NCBI GenBank assembly: GCA_014904845.1
Contig: MU119241.1
Span: 62,001-126,000, forward strand
Length of the DNA stretch: 64,000 bases
Source: Acephala macrosclerotiorum
Taxonomy: Eukaryota; Ascomycota; Leotiomycetes; Helotiales; Mollisiaceae
Direction of reading: 5' to 3'
Shown piece after piece: positions 8,907 to 20,600 of this stretch. The notes under the pieces were generated by a model. The model saw nothing but the letters and a program-made list of their open reading frames with translations, was not told the origin of the DNA and did no database searches. The position numbers were made by a program, and so were the translations under genes. The stretch's first letter is position 1, and each line of letters opens with the position of its first letter.

Positions 8907-10855
8907 TTGACCTCAGTTTCCTTCAACACGGCTTCATCTGCAATAGTGCAAATTGCGCCCTTTGATTTGGTTGGCTTCTTGATCTCCTCCTCGCCATCGG
9001 AAACCAAATCGATGGCCTCGTCATCAAAGCTCGTCTCAATTTCAGCCTCGTCATCAGAGTCCAGCAAGATGATTGTTTCATCTTCCTTCGTCTTCGGTCT
9101 TTCTGCGTTGGATGGTGATTGAATCTTCGACACCACTTTCGACGGCTCTTTCAACGGCGCTGTGTTCACTCGAGGGCGCTTTCGACTTGGTAACTCGTCA
9201 ATGTCAAGAAATTCCTCAGCGAATTAGTCTGTAGGTCTGATCTTAGACCTGGCTATTGTGGATGGCTTACTCGATACTTCCTCGGAAGTTAGGGCACTCT
9301 CGGAGGTAAGGGTATTCTCGGCGAGTGCTGACTGAATCTTTGCTTTCTTGGCTGGCTTGCTCGAACCCTCAATAGAAGCGTCCTTGCCAGGCCAACCGCG
9401 CTTCTTTAGTGCGGAATTAGCTTTTGGACCCTTAGCAGAAGAGACAGCAGAATTTTTCACAACCTCCATCACATCTGGAACTGCATACTGGAGGAAGCAA
9501 TCAAGGATCGCGTCACACTGTGGCATTTGAGATGGACGATTCTCGTGGCATCTGTTCTCCGGCTTCCGAGGATACTCGTAGTCGTACTCGGCACCTATAT
9601 CCAACGGTGTGACAGCAGATACAGTGTAACGGATTTTTGACTGGCCTGGGTAATGTTTGCCAGCCTTGCCAATGCGCTCAATTTGGTAGCACTTGTTGCT
9701 GGTTTCTTGACCCGGGATTGTCTGAGCCAAGGATCGGACGAGCATTACTGGGCAAATAAGCTCGATGTAATCCTCGATCCATAGATTGTACTTGCCTATT
9801 GGTGGTTAGCTATCAACGATTGGTCGGCAGATACTGACAAAAGTAGTGAACTTACTGCTGAGTATAGGCCGAAGGGTAGCATCATTGAAAGTCGAAGTCC
9901 ACCAAGTCTTCTGAAGATACCGCAACGTTTCTTCACTGCTGACAATTGGATGATCGTAGTTCCTAACGGCATCGGGAGCAGGAAAATCTGCAGGAATGAT
10001 AACTTTACTACCTACCGCGCGTAAAAGTCGCTCGAGTCTTTCACGCCATGCAGGTAAGGTGCCGTTGTCAGATGCTTTGCACAAGAGTTCTCCGAGGCCG
10101 TTCTTTGCAATTTGGATGGCCTGCTCTGCACCAACATTGAGAAGACCTCGCTGATTATAATCTGCGCCAATAAGGACGGCAAAAAGGACCATTCCTTCTC
10201 GAGTAAAGTATGGGTATTGCTTCAGTATATCCTCGGTACGATAGACTTGGACCTTCAAGTTGTCCTTCCGTTTGGCCCCATTTTCCTTTTCCGTGTAGTT
10301 GAATCGAAAGACGGTATGGGCACCGAACATCAGAGCATCTGCGTCCTCTGTCCATACAGCGTCTACTATGCCAAGTTTCTGGAGCAACACGCACTCAGCC
10401 TCCGCTTCTCCAGGCGCTCTGTGCCAAGCACAACCAAGGTGTTGAAGCAGCTCTTTCAACTCCCACAGGCCATGATCATTGTAGCCGTGCACGTTCTTTC
10501 CTCGTTTCTTTGGTCGTTGGGGACCGTCAGTAATGAAGACGAGCTCGCAGTTCAATCGTTGTAGCTGGACAATGCGCCAGAGGAAGCTCTTCTCGTTCGG
10601 TCGTGCCGCTGGTTGCCCTGTCAAGAGGTTAGTTCCTAAGTGTCTTATAATTGTCCTTAGGGAGGTAGTGCAATACAAACTCTTTAGAATTTCTTCCACC
10701 TGTTTGTCAGAAATGAAGAACTTGTAACGCCAAATGGCTTCGTCGATCGCAATTCGAAGGGGACGCCTGTGCTTCTGGAAATGCTGTGAGGCAAAGGTGG
10801 CTATCTCGATTACCTCGCCATCGCCCAACTTCTGCCAGAGCCTGCCGAGATACAT
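8813..10855 (-). CDS. GEN1/Yen1-like XPG-family structure-specific endonuclease
   Basis: Exons on minus: 10855-10681, 10617-9856, 9795-9278 and 9214-8813, giving 618 residues. Introns are 63, 60 and 63 bp; the outer two are multiples of three, and the last contains the TAA that would otherwise end the protein. The start is the ATG followed by Y-L-G-R-L-W, equivalent to the family's M-G-I-x-G-L-W; upstream codons are probably not translated. The XPG-N region is followed by the XPG-I signature A-P-G-E-A-E-A-E-C and T-E-D-A-D-A-L, holding metal-binding acidic residues, and then a helix-hairpin-helix with G-A-D-Y-N. Exon 3 opens with a chromodomain-like segment ending I-C-P-V, as in GEN1/Yen1. 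The family resolves Holliday junctions in the nucleus. The tail carries two SUMO-interaction-like motifs (I-I-L-L-D-S-D-D-E and A-I-D-L-V-S-D). Near 8907 the coding signal changes frame and continues to 8637, suggesting a one-base deletion or assembly error. Confidence 0.8.
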
Positions 10856-11538
10856 TAGTACAGGATCTCTGGCTTTCTTACGGGGAATTGGGCAACCGAG
10901 TGAACTCACTGTGGGATACCCATTGCAACGACCCTCAAGGACGCCTCTGTAGAACCGCAGCGTCAATTGACTCCTGCCCCTACCCGATCCGCTGACTACC
11001 GGCCCGAGCCGGCAGACTACCACGTATGTATCGGCGTCGTTCTCAGTTGGGTGGAGTCGGGATGTTGTCTTATTCGAGGAAGGTTGAGGGAAGTCGCGTC
11101 GTGGAGAACGCGTCTCACATTTATTGACACGGGTTTCACGTGACTTGCGTTTTTTAGATCTGCCCCGCGGTCCAATCAATCATTGTAGAAGATGTCTGTG
11201 AAATAGAGATGTAACACGATTGCTGCTGGGATGAAAGAGTATAGTGGATCATAAGATTTAGGTGAAAAATAGTGTTCGAAAAAAGAAAGTACGCCCTTCC
11301 ACGAGATGACTTGTTTTTCCATGCAGCTTGCCGTGATTGAAGCGAATGGGAGGAGCTTCTTATATTTTGTAGACTTGATAGAGACTATATAGGGTTGTTA
11401 CCTCCTTTTTCATTATGTCCAGACTGTCGTACTCGCACTGATAATCTAACTCCCCTTCACATTCCCCTTCCACCCCCAGCACACAACAAACATTATATTC
11501 ACATCCTCACTTCATTACCCCAGCATTTCCCTTCTATT
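10856..11538. other. Intergenic, no convincing gene
   Basis: Promoter side of the GEN1-like gene and 3' side of the carbohydrate-binding-like gene. The minus frame is open from 10855 back to 11179, but it is Arg/Ser-rich and lacks the family's N-terminal sequence. It is taken as leader. Confidence 0.45.
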
Positions 11539-12686
11539 TCATAGACGACCAATAACATAAGACGACACCGTGACCGAATCAAAGTAGACTGTGTTAGCAT
11601 GAGCCCCCAAGCACCATGCCGTAAGCTCCAAAGTAACGGCTAGAGACGTGAGATCTGCGTTCGGGAATGAAATCTGCACAGCTCCCCACCCATCGGGATC
11701 ATTACCCGTGAATAGGTGCTGCTTCTGACCACACCCAGAAGTTCCTGCCGCAGGCGTGATACATATCTGGGCATAGCACTGCCCACCATTGTTGTAATCA
11801 ACTGTCGCTTCGGCGTTGAAATCATACGTAACTCCAGGACATACGGTGACATTCTGGTACAGGGCTAGGACGTTGCTCGGTCCGCTGTTGGCAGGGAAGT
11901 CCAGCTCACTGAAGATATTGATTAGACTGAAACTTCAAGTAAGCTGAGTAGACTTACGCGCTGGCGACTCCGGTAAATTGATAGTTCGAGCTGGAACCAA
12001 TGTTGTAATCTGGATGGCTTCCAAGTGGGTGGGGTTCCCATCTATTCAGGGTATCCTCAAAGCTGGGATTCACAATCGTTGGTGTTGCCGAGCATGCCGG
12101 TGCGGTATTGTAGGCGGTGACAACAACGACGGCTGTAGATTATTAAATCTGTGATGGGTGGGTCAATTATGGTCATGGAATAAAATTTAGAGTTACCTAC
12201 CTGAATGTTTACATCAGTCTGCTGCTCAGTCTGGATATTCACAACAGTCTGTGAAGGGTCAGAACGATCGGTCGATGCTAGCGAGTCCTGCAATGAAATA
12301 GCTACGAACCTGATCTTCGACCACAGTCTGCCGCTGGGTCTCGACGTTCACCACTGTCCGTTGTTGAACAACCATCTGAACTTCTGTCACCTGAACCTGT
12401 TGGGTGGCCTGGTGAGTCACGACTTGCTTTTCGGTCATGACTTGAGTGACCTAGACATGTTGAGTAACAACCCGAATTACGTTGTTCTCGATTGTCATGA
12501 CTTGAGTTACGTCGTTCTCGACAGTGACAGCTTGTGTAACGACATTATTAACAGTGACAGGGTCTAATTAGTAGTTAGTAAATGCTGCTAAGTGCTCCTA
12601 TGCCGTGAGAACATACTATACACAGTAACGTGTTGTTCAATAGTCGATTGCAGTGTGACTTGCTGAACGACTGGAGCAGGCGCCAT
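11539..12686 (-). pseudogene. C-terminal part of a secreted Val-Thr-Gln stalk / CBM-like beta-sandwich protein, interrupted by TAG
   Basis: Five phase-consistent exons on minus: 12686-12617, 12563-12310, 12248-12197, 12132-11958 and 11908-11539. Introns are 53, 61, 64 and 49 bp with good donors and CTAAC-type branch sites. Exons 1-3 encode an extended V-T-Q-rich stalk. The last two exons encode about 180 residues resembling a CenC-type carbohydrate-binding module: N-P-S-F-E near its start, alternating hydrophobic strands, four Cys, and a D-S-V-T-V end. An in-frame TAG at 12451-12453 interrupts the stalk where CAG would fit the repeat. The frame stays open upstream of the first ATG, so the real 5' exons, including a signal peptide, probably lie further up. 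Either a pseudogene or an assembly error. Confidence 0.6.
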
Positions 12687-12745
12687 CGTTCTTGTTGCTG
12701 CTGCAACTACGGTGCCTGGGAATATAAACCAGGCTACCCTAACCT

Positions 12746-13528
12746 CTACTTGTCATCATCGTCGATTTCCTCGTCGTTTTCTGAATGCACGGAGGGCGGT
12801 GGTGCGTTGCTATCGACTAACTTTCCATATCTCCTACTGGAATTGGATCTTCCCGCTCTAGCTTCGTTGACTAGGGCTTCAATCTGCGCGATATCCTCGG
12901 TTTCCCTGCCGATACAGACCAAGCAGCACTCGTTCAGGGCAGTTCGGATATAATCTTGTTTAACTCTCCCCGGCTGGATGGTTTTCCCCGCACGCACCGT
13001 CGCCTGGAAAGTAGGTAGGTTGAAGCGCCGTTCCTTACTCGATGGGTACTGTACATCCCCTTGTCGCCCCAATTCATCGTCTTGCCTTTCTTGACCTTCG
13101 GCTTGATATTTTCTTCAATCGGTGGTGTAGCTTCCTTTGGCGATCCTGTCTGTGGTTGCTTCTTGGCTGTGGATATCGTCGGCTGTGCTGCTAGCTGCAG
13201 AACTGCTCGTGCTAGGAGAATCCGGCGAGGAGGTCGTGGTGGTGGTGGCAGCAGCGTTGCTTGGGCTGGTGCTGCTTGTTGCAATGTCAAAGGCGCTGCT
13301 GGACAATGCTGCTCGCGTTGATGATTGGGCAGCGAGTGCAGTGCTTGCCATCGCGGAGCTTGTATCAACAGAGCTGGAAGCTGGAAGTTCGGTGGACGAA
13401 GTCTGGAGGTCAGAGTTTGGGGCTTGAGCAATTGTGGATGCAGAAGCTGACGAGGTTGCATCGGTATCTTGTGCTGAGGACGAGGTAGAACCTGCGATGC
13501 TAGATGTGAGCGCCGCAAGTGTCGATAA
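12746..13528 (-). pseudogene. Middle part of the Ser/Thr-rich locus with stops and a frame change
   Basis: In the frame used by the upstream signal-peptide exon, coding character (Ser/Thr/Ala-rich) resumes after the TAA at 13529-13531, runs to a TGA at 13115-13117, and resumes to a TAG at 12746-12748. The part from about 13130 to 13040 reads better in another frame, as a Lys-rich segment followed by M-N-W-G-D-K-G-M. A 35 bp GTAAGG..TTTCCAG segment then returns it to the first frame. The last 100 residues contain E-C-C-L-V-C and an acidic end, and look more cytoplasmic than secreted, so a separate small gene here is possible. Confidence 0.35.
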
Positions 13529-14157
13529 TTATAGAGATGATATCTCGCTGGGGACAGCGGACGAAGATGTTTGAGCACCTTGATCAGAGCTCGTGGTAGC
13601 CGAGGTCGATAGAATCGAAGAGGAGAATGCTGCAGATTTGCTGGCCGATGCTGATGACGACGCTGCTTGGTCAGACGTTGTAGAGACCGATGATGAATCT
13701 GTCGTGCTGCTTGAAGCGGCGATTTGAGAGCTAGAATCGAGTGCTGTAGATGATCCAAAGGTAGAACTGGTGGCAGCGGCAGCGATAGAAAATGCTGATG
13801 TCATAGAACAGAAATCTAGAATGGAAGACGGAGCACTGCATTGGTAAATAGTACTAGTGATGGTTTCCTGTAATCCACCAGTGAAATCTAAATAAACAGT
13901 AGGATATACACTGACGGTGGAAGTCCCCTGGTATAGCGTCGAGGTCGAGGCCACCGTGGGACAGGTGTCGGAAGGAACATCACGATTGTTGAACTTGAGC
14001 TTCGCAACATTCTGAAATTTTGATTAGATTCTGGTTCTTGCGCCATCGAACAACATAGCGAATCATATTCTGGCTTCCGCACTGAACGAGCGCGTTCTGC
14101 AATATGTGGGGCGCCTAACACGCACAGGACAAGCAAAAGAGGGACGAGGAAATACAT
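13529..14157 (-). CDS. Secreted Ser/Thr/Ala-rich protein, N-terminal portion
   Basis: Exon 1 (14157-14083) encodes 25 residues with a classic signal peptide, a Leu/Val-rich core ending V-L-G-A-P. A 71 bp intron (GTGCGG..ATTTCAG, branch CTAAT) leads to exon 2 (14011-13529). The mature region starts with a folded-looking segment containing D-T-C-P-T-V and Y-Q-C, then a long Ser/Ala/Thr tract likely to be O-glycosylated. The ORF ends at an in-frame TAA, after which the same composition continues, so this is probably the 5' end of a longer cell-wall or adhesin-like gene whose 3' end is the CBM-like part. Confidence 0.55.
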
Positions 14158-15209
14158 GTTGACGTCGGGAGCTAAATGAGTGATTGCGACGATGCAAGCA
14201 AAATTAATATGGTCTATAAAACCATGAGACGGAAGAGTTGAACGCGAGGATGACAGAACGGACCTTGCGTAGGTTTCGAACCCTTCTGCTGGTGGACAAG
14301 GAACAAATATATAATGGAATGACATCCCACGGCATCTCCACATTTCGAAAGCCATGAGATTTAGGGCAATGAATGTCGAAAGTCTCAGATCCCTACAATC
14401 ACACTCTGAGACGACCCGAGGTATTGAATTCCAATATTAGGATTTGTTCTTCGAGTTCTTCTGCATCCGTCATCAGAGCCTCTCATGCAAGACATAAATA
14501 AATATCGTGTTCTGCTTCCGACGGGTGTACTCATTGCCGTTTTCCTGACTAGATTGTCATACAATGTACACAACACCATTGAGCGGCTCGCGAGTTGGCA
14601 TTTCCACCCCTTGAACCGGCAGATAGCCACCACCAAAGCTTGATCCAACATTGGCTGCGTTCGGCCTAGCGCTTTGGAGCCTCATCCGCACTAGCAGATT
14701 CTAGATGGAACTCGCACGATGATATCGCAGAATTATTCGAGTTCGTAACAGTTTAACCGGCTAGGAACTCAAGATTTGCTGTGATTTGTAGAAATAAGCC
14801 AAGAAAAAGACGTTTAGAACATTCGTGTCGGGTCGAGACGTGGCGTTAAAGCCTACTAAATCTCCCCTGACCGGTGCTCCCAAAAGGAAGTCAAAGATTC
14901 CGTTTGATGACCACCAATGCCTTGGTTGGATAGGAACGAAGTCAAGGGCTTTTGAAAGGCACATGACTTCGTCGTGGGCGACAGCATTTGCTCAAGGCGG
15001 ACTCGCCCTTGCTAGGAGATCGAGTGTCGCTCGAAGTCCCGAGCTTCCTAATCCAAGCCTCAATGACCCTCCATTGTTGACAGTGTAGTTCACTGATCTA
15101 GACCTTGGTTTACGATGAAGGCAGAAGCTAGGATGAAAACGAGGATGGATAGATGGATGACTGGAGAAAGCCTAGAACAACGCGGACAACTACCCTGAAT
15201 TTTAGCGTA
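14158..15209. other. Intergenic up to the transposon
   Basis: No recognisable gene. An 87-codon plus ORF at 14825-15088 lacks family resemblance and splice context. Confidence 0.45.
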
Positions 15210-15238
15210 ACCGAATTCCCGTGCCAAAGCACATCCCT
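15210..15238 (+). repeat. Left terminal inverted repeat of the transposon
   Basis: Exact reverse complement of 17385-17413. The motif AAAGCACATCCC recurs just inside it near 15243. Confidence 0.95.
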
Positions 15239-16861
15239 ATCAAAAGCACATCCCACTAAAATATTACTCTCCAACTTTAAAATTTTATTATAAATCAATT
15301 ACTCGTTATTTTGACTTGAAATTGAAAAAACAATTTAATATTTGATCAATTTAAATAGTTATAAACTTTATTTTGTATTTTTAAAGCGTTATAGTAATCT
15401 TATAGACCGTTCTCTTTTTTCAAGTTGTATTATCTCTAAATCAAATGTCGATATTTTTAGTATAATTATTAAGTTCTTAAAAGTTTTGTTTTGTTTCTTT
15501 TGAAAACTGGCAAATAGCGTATTAATCTTAAAAGTTTTTAAAACAAATTTTTTAAAGAGTTTCGTTATAGATTTCAATTTGATAAATAAAACAAAAATCT
15601 TTTTTAAAATAAAAATCGACGTCGTTTTCAAATTTTTCTACAATTGAATAATAGTTTAATGTACTTTTTTTTCTTTTTTCTTTTTCTCTTTTCTAATTTT
15701 ATTAGTTTTTTTTACAGTTTTTTTCTTTTACTTTATCGCTTTTTTTTCTATTATTAATCGATTCAATTTATTATAATATTCTACAATTTTAATTACTTTA
15801 AATAGTGAGTAAATTTCAATATTTTCAATTTTTTTATTTGTCAAATTCAATTTCTTATTTCTTTAGCGTTTTTTCTATTCTAGAATAATAATTGCTTTTA
15901 AATCGTTAGTCTTTTTTTGAGCAATAAAAAACTTAACAATTTTCTTTTTAAAAGCATCGAGAAACTTATCGACTTTTTATAGTTTCTTTTTTAAAGAGAC
16001 TTTATTAAAAAATTTTTTCATGCGATGAATATTTATATCGTTTTAAAGACTAAAAAGTATTTCAAAATCTTTTTCTTCGATTTATTTCAATTAAATAAAT
16101 TTAAAAATTACGATATTACTATTTATAGATCAAATACTAAATTTCGCGAATGCATATTGAATGTTTTTCTTTATAAAAGACTTTTCTTAAGTAGTTTTAA
16201 ACAGAGAATAAAAAAAACGTTTAAACATTGAAATTATTTTTATTAATTGATTTATCAAATTATCGAGTTCTATAGAATAAACAATCGAGAAAAACTAAAA
16301 TAAATTTACATTCAAAAATTGCAATTAGTAAATTGTATAAAGAGAAAAAATCATAATAATAATTTTATACTAGTCTATTTATTTAACGAAAACTATATTA
16401 ACATATGAAAAATAGTCATCTACAATAAGCAATCGTTTTACTTTAAAACTAAATAATTTAGTAAATCGTTCGAATACTTTCTAAAGTCAAAATAATCTAA
16501 TTGCATTATTACTTTATTTATTCTTCGAAGAACCAAAAAATATTCTATCTTTTGATCGTACATTTTTTACTTAAATATCTTGTAAATCGTCGTTAGCGTC
16601 GCAATAAATAAGAAATAGAGATATAGCTCGATTAATAGTAAAAACGTATATCAATAAAAAAATAAATTCTCTATTTTTATTTTGCTTATTCTTCGTTACT
16701 TTACTCGATTTATATATTTCCAACGATATAATCCTTTTTATTATACGTACTATACTAATAAAAAAGTTTTTCTCGTCGAAATTATAGATATTATCGATCG
16801 TAATATAATATTTTTCAATAATTTAAACGAATTAAACATTTCAAATTAATTAATTAAATTT

Positions 16862-17329
16862 TTAATAAATAAAAAAACAATAATATTCAAAATACATTAC
16901 TAGCGTAAAAAACAAAATAAATATAAGTACACGCTCTGCAAATACACGCAGATTATTCAAATTACGCAAATACGCACTTTTTAATTTAAATTTATACTTT
17001 TTACAAAATTCAATCGACCAATTCTTCTTTATCTCTTTTCCTTTGATCTCCTCCGCTAAATTCTTGACAATTTGACTGGTGAAAGGCATTCCTCGATTGA
17101 TTAGCTCATTGATTCGAGCAATAAGCAGCTCTTCTTCGGTATTAGTAAGACATTGGTAGTAGAAGGCGTTGGCCTTCCGGCGAGTTCTAATGAGACCATT
17201 CAAGCGCCGCTGAACAATTGTAGAGTGCACCCCTTTTGCATATACTGCAGCAATAAATAAAATATAATCTCTTCTTCGAAACGCATCCACTGCGACTATA
17301 ACAAGTACTGATTTGTCTACTCTAGCCAT
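16862..17329 (-). pseudogene. Transposase N-terminal remnant (CENP-B/Tc5-type HTH)
   Basis: 155 codons from the ATG at 17329. Residues 1-60 resemble the Psq-type helix-turn-helix of fungal pogo/Fot1 transposases. Residues 65-130 resemble the second HTH (HTH_Tnp_Tc5): L-T-x-T-E-E-E, then R-G-M-P-F, then K-N-W-S near the end. The reading frame enters AT-rich sequence and stops; the DDE catalytic domain that should follow is not recognisable. Not a functional transposase. Confidence 0.7.
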
Positions 17330-17384
17330 TGTTTAATGATCATAGTAGAGTATTTTGATGGTTTTTTTGGTGTGTGCTTTTAGC

Positions 17385-17413
17385 AGGGATGTGCTTTGGC
17401 ACGGGAATTCGGT
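17385..17413 (-). repeat. Right terminal inverted repeat of the transposon
   Basis: Perfect inverted copy of 15210-15238, followed by TA. Confidence 0.95.
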
Positions 17414-17603
17414 TATCTGTCACGTGAATCTCAGAACTTGCAGGCCTCAAACGCAGCTGCTGGGATTCTCATCCACCTCACAGCCTCGCGCGCTTACACA
17501 ATGCGAACCACCACTAAGCAGCGCATCGAGCCTTGCGCTTGCGGGAGTCTTTTGAAGTAGGTTGCTCTTCCTTACCGCTGATCATAGTGTGTCTGCTCAT
17601 CTA

Positions 17604-20600
17604 ATGGCTCTTGAAGGTCTCGCCGCATTCGCCGTCGCGGGCACAGTATTCCAATTCGTTGAGTTTGCTGGCAAAGTGGTCAAAACGAGCTACCAAATCG
17701 TCCGCAATGCAAATGGAGACGCCGAGCCTGATAGTGAATCGAGGACTACAGCAGCAAATCTAGCCTACCTAGCTAGCAAACTCGAACGGCCTCTTCGACT
17801 GCAAGATAGCTTCGGTCCGTCAACACAAGACGAACAATGTCTATTAGACATCTGCCATGGTTGTCAAACAGTCGCCGAGGAGCTTCTCAGGAGACTGAAG
17901 GGCTTCGACAGCTATGGCAAGCCGCGCCCGTTTGAGACTTTTCGCAGAGCAATTGTTATTACATGGACCCATAAAGAGAGAGCCAAGCTCACGCACCAAT
18001 TACATGTCTACAAAGGGGCGTTAGAAATGAGAATTTTAGTAGGACTGAGGTATATGATTGGATAACAAGAAGTCTGGCCCTGCTAATTTAATTGCTTAGA
18101 GAGAATATGAATTTGCTGGAGATCCAACAGTCTGCACGATTCGATGCTTTGGATAACTATACCAAAACTATCATTACGTCGATGCTCGACAAACAAAGCA
18201 TGCTCCAAGATGATTTGCGGATCCAAACAGCTGCGATCGCTTACAGGCTCAATCGTATCGAAACTGCCACTACCAAGCGACTGGATAGGAATATGCAATC
18301 AATACTTGACGCGCTCGATCAGATGACGATGAATTCATACTCCGCCTCAGGTGTGAGCAGGCCCATACTACAGCCAGAGGAACAAGATATTCAACGTGGC
18401 GTTGAGATAGCTGTGATTAGCAATCTCCATTATCCGTGTCTGGCAGATAGGCATGAAGATATCCCCGAAGCACATCAAAAGACCTTCAGGTGGATTTTCC
18501 AAGAGGATAGTACTGGCCCCTGGGCAAGCTTCCATGACTGGTTGCAGTCCGGAAGTGGGCTTTACTGGATAAGCGGGAAAGCAGGATCTGGGAAATCCAC
18601 ACTCATGAGATATGTCTCTGACAGTCCCGTTACCCAAGAAAAACTAGCTCTTTGGGCTAGTGATACTCGCTTAATAACAGCAGCCTTCTTCTTCTGGAAC
18701 AGCGGAACCGTGGAACAGAGATCCAAGAGCGGACTCTTGCGTTCATTGTTATTTGAGGTATTGTCTAAATATCCAGAGCTCATTCCAATTGTCTTACCTG
18801 GGCTTTGGGCGACCCAATATTCGAAAGCTATCAATCCACTTACGAAACTCGAGTACGACATTCGGCAAATCTCCAAGCTGAAGCAAGCTTTCAGGAACCT
18901 GATCCATCAGAACACGATCCCCGTTAAAATTTGCTTCTTTATCGACGGACTTGACGAGTATGACGGAAACGACGCAGAAGTGGCTGAGATTTTCTCGGAT
19001 CTTGCGACGCATTCTCATGTGAAAGTGTGTGTATCGAGTCGCCCTCTACTTGTTTTTGAAGATGCATTTGCGGAGTCACCTGGTCTTCGGCTTCAAGACC
19101 TGACTAGTGAGGACATCAAAATCTTTGTGAATGATGTGCTGGGCGAAAACAAACGATACAAGCAATTGTCCCTGGAAGAGCCTGTCCTCGCGCCTACGCT
19201 AGTTGCGGAAATTGTTGAAAAGGCTCAAGGTGTATTCTTATGGGTTGCACTCGTTGTGAACTCGCTCCTAAGTGGATTAGGAAATTTCGATAGCATCACC
19301 GACCTTCAGCGGCGACTGAGGCTATTACCTTCCGACCTCCAAGCATTGTACGAACACATGTTGACGAAGCGCATTGAGCCTTTTTACTTGCCACAATCTT
19401 CAAAGATATTCCAGATTCTTCATGCAGGGCTTCAACCAGTACCAACATTATACCATATTGAAGAATCAGAACTCGTAACTGAGCGCGAGAGGAGACCACT
19501 TACCATCCTTAACCTGGCCCTCGCCGATGAAGATAACGCACACATGGTTACGGCCAAGGCAAAGCCTTTAACTCCTTCGCAGCTGACCAGGATGTGTCGC
19601 TCTATGGGAGCTCGACTGAAAGCCAGATGTGCAGGTTTGGTAGAAATCCAGGGCTTCGAAGGCTTGTTGGAAGTCTCTTCAGAGAGAAAGCGGAGCTCAA
19701 AGAAACCAGACTATCAATACGTTGAAGTAGACGACAAGATCCAGTTCTTGCATCGAACGGTCCGAGATTACCTCGAAGTGCCAGGAGTGTGGAAGAAGAT
19801 CATAGCACAGACGAAGGACGAAACTTGGAATCCCAGCACGTGTTTGTTGAGGTCATCAGTTGCGCTCCTCTCGGTAGCGAGAGCTGCATTGCCAGAGAAT
19901 CTAGACACATATCGATCGGTTGCACTGCAGGCAATGGTGCATGCTCACCAGGCAGATCCAAACCCAAGCCGCGAGTATTTCCAGCTGTTGCAACGTCTTG
20001 ATCAAGTCATGATTCGCAATCTTAACTGGAACGTGGACGGGAATAACAATCACTGGGCCACCCATGATTGTTTTCAATGCGAGCACGAAGACCCGGACGA
20101 GAGCGGTTATGCCTTGGCCGAAGACAGGGACTCCTTCGTGTCTTTAGCCGTGCAGTACGGCCTCTGCAACTTCCTAGCTGATTCTTTGAGAAGGGACAAG
20201 ACTCTGCTACCACTCAAGGCTGGACGCCCTTTGCTCGACTATTCATTGTGGCCAGGAGCAGACCTACATGCTGAGAAACGGTTCCCATCTAACCCCGACG
20301 TTACACGGATACTCCTACAATATGGAGCGAACCCCAATGAAAGATTCAATGGCAGAACCTGCTGGGAGAATGGATTGACTTTTCTCTGGGCCATTTCTAA
20401 TGGGAGAGATGACTTAGACCCAGAATTCATTTCCCGACGTTTAAACTCTATCGGCCTCCTAGTTAAAGCCAACGCAAGTCTACTCGTACTTCAGACTGCA
20501 GACGGAGATTTGACTCCGCAGAGCATTGTTGAGGGCATCGTTTACAAATGGTGTCCCGAAGAGATGGAGGATGCCAGAAAGATATTCGAGAGTAGAACAG

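Larger units (their letters stand above)
15210..17413 (-). mobile_element. Fot1/pogo (Tc1/mariner superfamily) DNA transposon, RIP-like decay
   Basis: The ends are a perfect 29 bp inverted repeat (15210-15238 and 17385-17413) beginning ACCGAATTCCCGTG. It is flanked by TA on both sides (15208-15209 and 17414-17415), the target duplication expected of this superfamily. Similarity continues imperfectly for about 25 bp inside the repeat. From about 15245 to 16990 the body is extremely AT-rich, and many of the remaining C and G sit in TCG/CGA contexts, as expected when CpA is converted to TpA. The last 400 bp near the right end keep normal composition and still encode a transposase N-terminus. It ends about 190 bp before the NACHT gene. 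Confidence 0.85.

Noticed and set aside
9224..9226. Premature TAA in the GEN1-like gene
   Set aside because: It lies in a 63 bp GT-AG intron with a CTAAT branch site, and coding continues in phase after it.
12934..13758. 274-codon minus ORF rich in Arg/His/Pro/Leu
   Set aside because: It is a shifted frame of the Ser/Thr/Ala-rich tract; its composition is what such a tract gives when read out of frame. Only its last 40 codons might be real.
14825..15088. 87-codon plus ORF before the transposon
   Set aside because: No recognisable family, start context or introns; could be chance.
15245..16860. ORFs rich in Lys/Phe/Ile/Asn inside the AT-rich block
   Set aside because: They arise from extreme AT content of a decayed transposon, not from selection on protein.
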